A stretch of 10,542 nucleotides of DNA from an uncultured bacterium. Its GTDB lineage: Bacteria > Actinomycetota > Coriobacteriia > Coriobacteriales > Coriobacteriaceae. Position numbers and translations under genes: made by a program. The stretch spans positions 1 through 10,542 of the forward strand of contig CAJMPM010000037.1 of the NCBI GenBank assembly GCA_905215225.1, written 5' to 3'. Under the pieces are notes generated by a model that was not told where the DNA came from, searched no databases, and saw nothing but the letters and a program-made list of their open reading frames with translations. Shown piece after piece: positions 6,744 to 10,542 of this stretch. How positions within the stretch are numbered: the stretch's first letter is position 1; each line of letters starts with the position of its first letter.

Positions 6744-6779
6744 TTATACGTTCGGCATAATCGTAGGCGATACCCACAA

Positions 6780-6808
6780 ATTCCAGTCCCGAGCAACAGG
6801 GGTACAAT
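6780..6808 (+). promoter_or_regulatory. Possible promoter of the LuxR-type regulator
   Basis: TACAAT at 6803-6808 matches the -10 consensus at five of six positions and lies about 35 nt before the chosen ATG. The hexamer 17 nt upstream (ATTCCA, 6780-6785) is a poor -35. This is weak support only. Confidence 0.25.
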
Positions 6809-6843
6809 TGCTGCTATTGTTGCCAGCTGTTGGGAGATGGAAG

Positions 6844-7848
6844 ATGGACTGCGATGGCTACCCATGCGTTCCCATGCCGTTGATGTGCACCGCCTTTGTG
6901 CCGGGGCAGATTGACGCTGCGGTCGCAGGCATTTCCGATCCCGATTCGCGCGCCATCGCCACGGCAGAAGCGCTGTACTTTCGCGGACAGGCCACGCTCG
7001 CCGCCGGGACAGCACGCCCCTACCTTGACGCCACCGACCCCGCACTGCGCTATTCCGCCTGCTTTATCTGCGGATACGCCAGTCTGTCGCTCAACCGTAT
7101 CGCCGATGCCCGCCGTTGCCTTGCGGGCATCCTCGATACGCCAACTGACGAGGAGTCGCCCGCCGTCCACGCCACACATATCCTGTTCGCCTCGGCCGCG
7201 AGCGTCCTGCTGCACTTGCCTTCCCCGTATTCCGCCGAAGAGTTTTATCCGCTTGCGGCGCATCTGCCCGAGGGCCTGCGCCTGTTCGCCAGCTACGTGA
7301 TGGCGCATGCCCTGTACCTGCGCGGCGAATATGGCCGCAGTCTGGGCATGGCGGAAAACGCCCTGATCATGAAACAGGGAAGCTATCCGATCTCGGAACT
7401 GTTCCTGCACCTGGCAGCTTCCATGGCATGCATGAGCCTCAAGGACATCGACGCCGCAAAAGCGCATTTTGGAGCCACTTGGGACATTGCGCGCCCCGAC
7501 GGCCTTATCGAGCTCATTGGCGAGCACCACGGCCTTTTACAGGGGCTCATCGAGGCATGCCTAAAATCGCAATACCCTGACGATTTCGCGCGCATCATTG
7601 AGATCACGTATCGATTCAGCTACGGCTGGCGGCGCATCCACAACCCCGATTCGGGCGAGGACGTAGCCGACGATCTAACGACCACGGAATTCACCATGGC
7701 CATGCTCGCCTGTCGTGGGTGGACCAACGCCGAAATCGCACGCCATATGGGAGTATCGCCGGGCACCGTCAAAAATCGCCTATCCAGTGTGTATGCCAAG
7801 CTTGGCATCGGCACGCGCACCGAACTGGTCGCGCATATGTTGCGTTAG
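6844..7848 (+). CDS. LuxR-family transcriptional regulator with helical N-terminal region
   Basis: A 334-residue regulator. The C-terminal 57 residues (278-334) are a LuxR/FixJ-type helix-turn-helix, with the LTTTEF entry, GWTNAEIARHMGVSPGTVKNR recognition region (about 292-312) and the dimerisation helix SSVYAKLGI. The first 275 residues are Ala/Leu-rich helical repeats resembling TPR-like units, with no receiver, ATPase or PAS domain recognisable, so the input signal is unknown. Cysteines are frequent early on (Cys3, Cys8, Cys15, Cys73, Cys76). The reading frame is open further upstream, to an ATG at 6727, but GGGAG at 6832-6836 with 7 nt spacing supports the chosen ATG, and the upstream part overlaps the guaA remnant. 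Standalone LuxR regulators with helical N-termini are abundant in Coriobacteriia. It could control the secreted protein gene that starts 155 nt downstream on the same strand; only adjacency suggests this. Confidence 0.9.
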   Translation: MDCDGYPCVPMPLMCTAFVPGQIDAAVAGISDPDSRAIATAEALYFRGQATLAAGTARPYLDATDPALRYSACFICGYASLSLNRIADARRCLAGILDTPTDEESPAVHATHILFASAASVLLHLPSPYSAEEFYPLAAHLPEGLRLFASYVMAHALYLRGEYGRSLGMAENALIMKQGSYPISELFLHLAASMACMSLKDIDAAKAHFGATWDIARPDGLIELIGEHHGLLQGLIEACLKSQYPDDFARIIEITYRFSYGWRRIHNPDSGEDVADDLTTTEFTMAMLACRGWTNAEIARHMGVSPGTVKNRLSSVYAKLGIGTRTELVAHMLR

Positions 7849-7861
7849 CGACCGGGCTGCC

Positions 7862-7895
7862 AAGCGCATCGAACGCGTTCCGGAACCCGGCGCTT
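7862..7895. repeat. Nested inverted repeats between LuxR gene and secreted-protein gene
   Basis: AAGCGC (7862-7867) and GCGCTT (7890-7895) form outer arms around two overlapping 10-bp palindromes, GAACGCGTTC (7871-7880) and GTTCCGGAAC (7877-7886). There is no following T-tract, so a terminator for the LuxR gene is uncertain. The three GAAC/GTTC half-sites could also be an operator for the gene that starts about 110 nt downstream. The rest of this 155-nt gap shows no clear promoter. Confidence 0.45.
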
Positions 7896-8003
7896 CGCTC
7901 GATTAATTTGGACATTTTGACTCTTGAACGGCACTACCGCCACGGGACGCCTTCTCGCAAAATTGGATTATTTCCACCGATACTTGCGGGATGGGAGCCC
8001 AGA

Positions 8004-10542
8004 ATGCTTGATCGCCGTTCGTTACTTGTTGCCGGAGCGTCCTCGCTGGCGAGCGTTATGTTGCCGCGCGTGCCGGGAAGCGCAAACGCCTTCATATTGC
8101 CGTTCGCGCCCACCGAAGCCCATGCCGACGAAAAAGACCCCTTCAGGGTGCTCGTTCTCTCGCGCACCATGTTCGGTGTGGTCGTGGTCGACGTCGCCAA
8201 CAAGAATACGCCCATCACGGGTGCCCAGGTCACGCTCACGTCGCGCTATGCCGCAGGCAAGCAGCTCACCGCCACTACCGATGACGAAGGCACGGCCATC
8301 TTTGAGGTCGCGCCGCTTTCGGAAGGCTACGTGGACGAGGCGACGCTTCTCGACGCGTACGACTTTAACGGCGGCATTTCCATTAGCATGGCAGGCTACC
8401 GCGATGTCGAGATTCCCCTCGCGCGTGTCCAAGGCGGCACCGCCATTACCGCACCCACACGTCCGCTCTCCGATGGCGAGCCGTACTTCCGCCAGCTCAC
8501 ATTCGACGAATGGGACATCCAGTACGCCGACGCCACGTTTATGGCAATGCCAGCGGACGAAGCAGCAAACGATCAGCCCGACACGCACGCCTTTACCGTG
8601 CAGGCCCATCTGCCGCAGGGCGGGCAGGCAACGTTGCATATCAATAAAGTGATGCCCGCTGCGGGCAGCTCATCCGAAACCGTCACGCAGATTGGCCAAG
8701 TCAAGGCCAGCGCATCGGGCGCGGATAATCTGGCGACGTTCACGCTCGAAGACAAGTTCCTCGACGCGGCATCGAGCCTTCTGGAAGAAGGATGCAAGCT
8801 GCGCTTTGTCCTCGACTACCAGGGCAAAACCTACACGCTCTCCTCCCCCATGGCCGTTGTCACCGCGCCGGCCGCAAAGGCGGAATCGGGCTCGACCACC
8901 ATCATTCCCACCACCATGGACCAAGAGATCACTCCGTTTGATTTCCCCGCGGCGTTTCCCGGTATCGGCGGCAATAAGTTCACGTGCTGGATGCCCACAT
9001 TTCCGATCCTCTTCGATTTCTCGTTTGCTGGATACGTGCTGTTTGGCGGAGGATACAAACCAGCCAGCTATATGAACGATTCAGGCAATCCGGATCCGGA
9101 GTACTGGAAGAAATCGCCGCGTGAGTCGGGCGCCAAGCAGGCAAACCGCTACCTCGACGAGATGGAGGGGAAGTGGAATCAGTACAAAAGTATGAGTGCC
9201 GGTTCGGGCACCGATCCAAGAAACACCAAGCTCCTTCGTCACCATTGCACGCCGCTGTTCACGATGGATATCGCCACACAGCTGTACGGCTCGCTCGCCT
9301 ACGATTGGGTGGGCAAAACCTGGGGTAACAACAACGACCCCGCATACGGCAATATTAAGGCCCTCTTCCAGGTAAGAACCGACCTCAATTGGACCGAGCA
9401 GTTTACCCTAGGACCGGTGCCGTTTTTCCTAAACGTCAACCCCTGGGTGCTGGCAAAACTGGCGCTCGCCGTGGGCGCCCACACGCACGGTAGCGGCGCG
9501 GCGTTTTTCAAAAACATATCGCTCGACTATTCAAACACCTCGGGCTCGTTCACCATCCAGATCGGGCTTGCCGTCACCTTTGGCGCCGGCGTTGCAGGCG
9601 TCGCTTCGTCCGCCGTGCGCGGCGCCGCATCCCTCACGCTGTTCATTGGGTACGAGAAGGCTGATGGACACCAGCTTCCGCGCCTGCGCGTAGGTGCAGA
9701 CGTCGATGTCGATGTGATACTCCAGTTCGTGATGTTCAAGTGGACCACCAAGGCTTGGTCGGGGTCGTGGCCCACACTCCTCGATTCGTGGAATATGTCG
9801 GTGAACAACGGCGACCAGTATGTACTCCAGCGCTCTGAGCTCGCATTGGGTGGAGATACGCCTTACACGTTGGATGCCCGCTTCGGCACGCCCGGCAACA
9901 TCGAGGCGGCCGGCGTGCCGCAATTTATCGCATCGGCCACCATCGTCACCAACGCCGAGCTGCTCGCACGCGCCGAGGTTAAGGCCACTGCCGTAAACGT
10001 CGCGCCTGTCGTGCGCGATTGGGATCAAGCGGTCACGTGCATTGAGCTCGAGGCGGATGCAGAAAGCGACGACACGGGACAGATCGAGCACTTCGTCCAC
10101 GCACTGATGGAAAACGACGAAAACGCCGCGCCGATGTATGAGTACACCTACATCGGTCAGGCAACGAACGCCGTTGCTGACTCGAACGCCAATTCTGCCG
10201 GCGTGTCGGAGGACGAGCGTGGCGGCATCAAACCCTCGAGCGACAACGTGCTGTTTTCCGGCGTGCTCAGCGAAGCCCACATGAAGCTAACGGTGATTGC
10301 CGGCGTGGAGTGCTTGTTCCGTATCGCCTCGGTGCGCTACGGCGACAATGGCCGCTCGCGCCTGGTGGTGCACACAAAGGCAAACGGCACGTGGTCTGCC
10401 CCCATGCCCGTGGACTTTCCCCTTGGGTTTGGCGAGGGCGACGTGGAGCGCGACGGCATATTCGATTACGACTTCGACGTGGTGGAATATACGGACGGAA
10501 GAGAAAACCAGGACGCTTACGTGCTGCTGGTCTCGGGCGAGC
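8004..10542 (+). CDS. Large secreted protein with Tat-like signal and Ig-like domain (3' end outside window)
   Basis: An open frame of 846 codons that leaves the right edge. The start ATG has GGGAG 6 nt upstream (7993-7997). The N-terminus MLDRRSLLVAGASSLAS fits a twin-arginine signal (DRRSLL, Arg4-Arg5), with likely cleavage at SANA (after 29) or AHA (after 41). Residues about 45-155 look like a carboxypeptidase-regulatory/CnaB-like beta-sandwich, with VVVVDVANKNTPITGAQVTL, TTDDEGTAIFEV and an AGYRDVEIPL strand. The rest is rich in alternating hydrophobic and aromatic strands, including a Trp/Asn-rich stretch at 430-485, a Gly/Ala hydrophobic stretch at about 519-548 and Asp/Glu-rich segments after 680. 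No catalytic motif, LPXTG or repeat array is visible in the part shown. I do not recognise the full-length family. It is probably an envelope or extracellular protein; adhesion or polymer binding is only a guess. Confidence 0.85.
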   Translation, partial: MLDRRSLLVAGASSLASVMLPRVPGSANAFILPFAPTEAHADEKDPFRVLVLSRTMFGVVVVDVANKNTPITGAQVTLTSRYAAGKQLTATTDDEGTAIFEVAPLSEGYVDEATLLDAYDFNGGISISMAGYRDVEIPLARVQGGTAITAPTRPLSDGEPYFRQLTFDEWDIQYADATFMAMPADEAANDQPDTHAFTVQAHLPQGGQATLHINKVMPAAGSSSETVTQIGQVKASASGADNLATFTLEDKFLDAASSLLEEGCKLRFVLDYQGKTYTLSSPMAVVTAPAAKAESGSTTIIPTTMDQEITPFDFPAAFPGIGGNKFTCWMPTFPILFDFSFAGYVLFGGGYKPASYMNDSGNPDPEYWKKSPRESGAKQANRYLDEMEGKWNQYKSMSAGSGTDPRNTKLLRHHCTPLFTMDIATQLYGSLAYDWVGKTWGNNNDPAYGNIKALFQVRTDLNWTEQFTLGPVPFFLNVNPWVLAKLALAVGAHTHGSGAAFFKNISLDYSNTSGSFTIQIGLAVTFGAGVAGVASSAVRGAASLTLFIGYEKADGHQLPRLRVGADVDVDVILQFVMFKWTTKAWSGSWPTLLDSWNMSVNNGDQYVLQRSELALGGDTPYTLDARFGTPGNIEAAGVPQFIASATIVTNAELLARAEVKATAVNVAPVVRDWDQAVTCIELEADAESDDTGQIEHFVHALMENDENAAPMYEYTYIGQATNAVADSNANSAGVSEDERGGIKPSSDNVLFSGVLSEAHMKLTVIAGVECLFRIASVRYGDNGRSRLVVHTKANGTWSAPMPVDFPLGFGEGDVERDGIFDYDFDVVEYTDGRENQDAYVLLVSGE

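Noticed and set aside
6747..6800. Possible frameshifted continuation of guaA upstream of the remnant (AYDYAERI on the minus strand)
   Set aside because: It vaguely recalls the residues before the GuaA tail but is too short and does not align in spacing, so it was not counted as part of the remnant.
6727..6843. Upstream ATG extension of the LuxR regulator
   Set aside because: The extension would overlap the guaA remnant and lacks a ribosome binding site; GGGAG before 6844 marks a better start.
6814..7530. A 238-codon open frame on the minus strand
   Set aside because: It is antisense to the LuxR regulator, whose helix-turn-helix motif is clear. No homology is recognisable in the antisense product.
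7924..8652. A 242-codon plus-strand frame starting before the secreted protein
   Set aside because: It is Pro/Arg/Ser-rich shadow coding in another frame of the secreted-protein gene, with no ribosome binding site.
9531..10280. A 249-codon open frame on the minus strand
   Set aside because: It is antisense to the secreted protein, whose frame is open for 846 codons with a ribosome binding site and signal sequence. The antisense product has no recognisable motif.
1..10542. CRISPR arrays, tRNA or rRNA genes, insertion sequences, integrase
   Set aside because: No regularly spaced repeats, cloverleaf-like sequences, rRNA motifs or transposase/recombinase domains were seen on either strand.

Overview
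The window looks like chromosomal DNA from a moderately GC-rich gut actinobacterium of the Coriobacteriia, with Collinsella or a close relative as the best guess. The grounds are the GC-rich third positions, strong AGGAG-type ribosome binding sites, a fused ATPase-permease ABC protein, a LuxR regulator with a helical N-terminal region, and a two-component/redox-protein cluster of a kind seen in anaerobic Firmicutes and Coriobacteriia. This placement is an inference from gene content, not from a marker gene.

Layout from left to right. (1) Positions 1-2387, minus strand: the 5' part of a large MacB/FtsX-type ABC protein (ATPase fused to permease) that runs off the left edge. Its Walker B motif lacks the catalytic glutamate. 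(2) 2534-4682, minus strand: a three-gene redox operon. It runs from a 48-residue CD1871A-family CXXC protein, through a membrane polyferredoxin, to a TlpA/ResA-like thioredoxin lipoprotein, and ends at an intrinsic terminator. (3) 4683-4772: a short divergent control region. (4) 4773-6595, plus strand: an OmpR-type response regulator and its histidine kinase, overlapping by 4 nt and ending at a long terminator hairpin. (5) 6669-6743, minus strand: the last 24 codons of a GMP synthase gene (guaA) with no body, either a gene relic or a possible attachment-site scar. (6) 6844-7848, plus strand: a LuxR-family regulator. (7) 8004-10542, plus strand: a large secreted protein with a twin-arginine-like signal, cut by the right edge.

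The most coherent unit is the segment bracketed by the two terminators (2534-6635). A two-component system sits back to back with a membrane electron-transfer and thiol-redox operon. The likely logic is that the kinase senses an envelope or redox condition and the regulator controls the divergent operon. The polyferredoxin could carry electrons across or along the membrane, and the lipoprotein could use its CXXC on extracytoplasmic thiols. The role of the tiny CD1871A protein is unknown. The guaA tail beside this block, pointing toward the kinase, suggests past integration or rearrangement at the guaA 3' end. The LuxR regulator and the secreted protein downstream may form a second functional pair, but only adjacency supports that. 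No rRNA, tRNA, CRISPR array, insertion sequence or transposase was seen.
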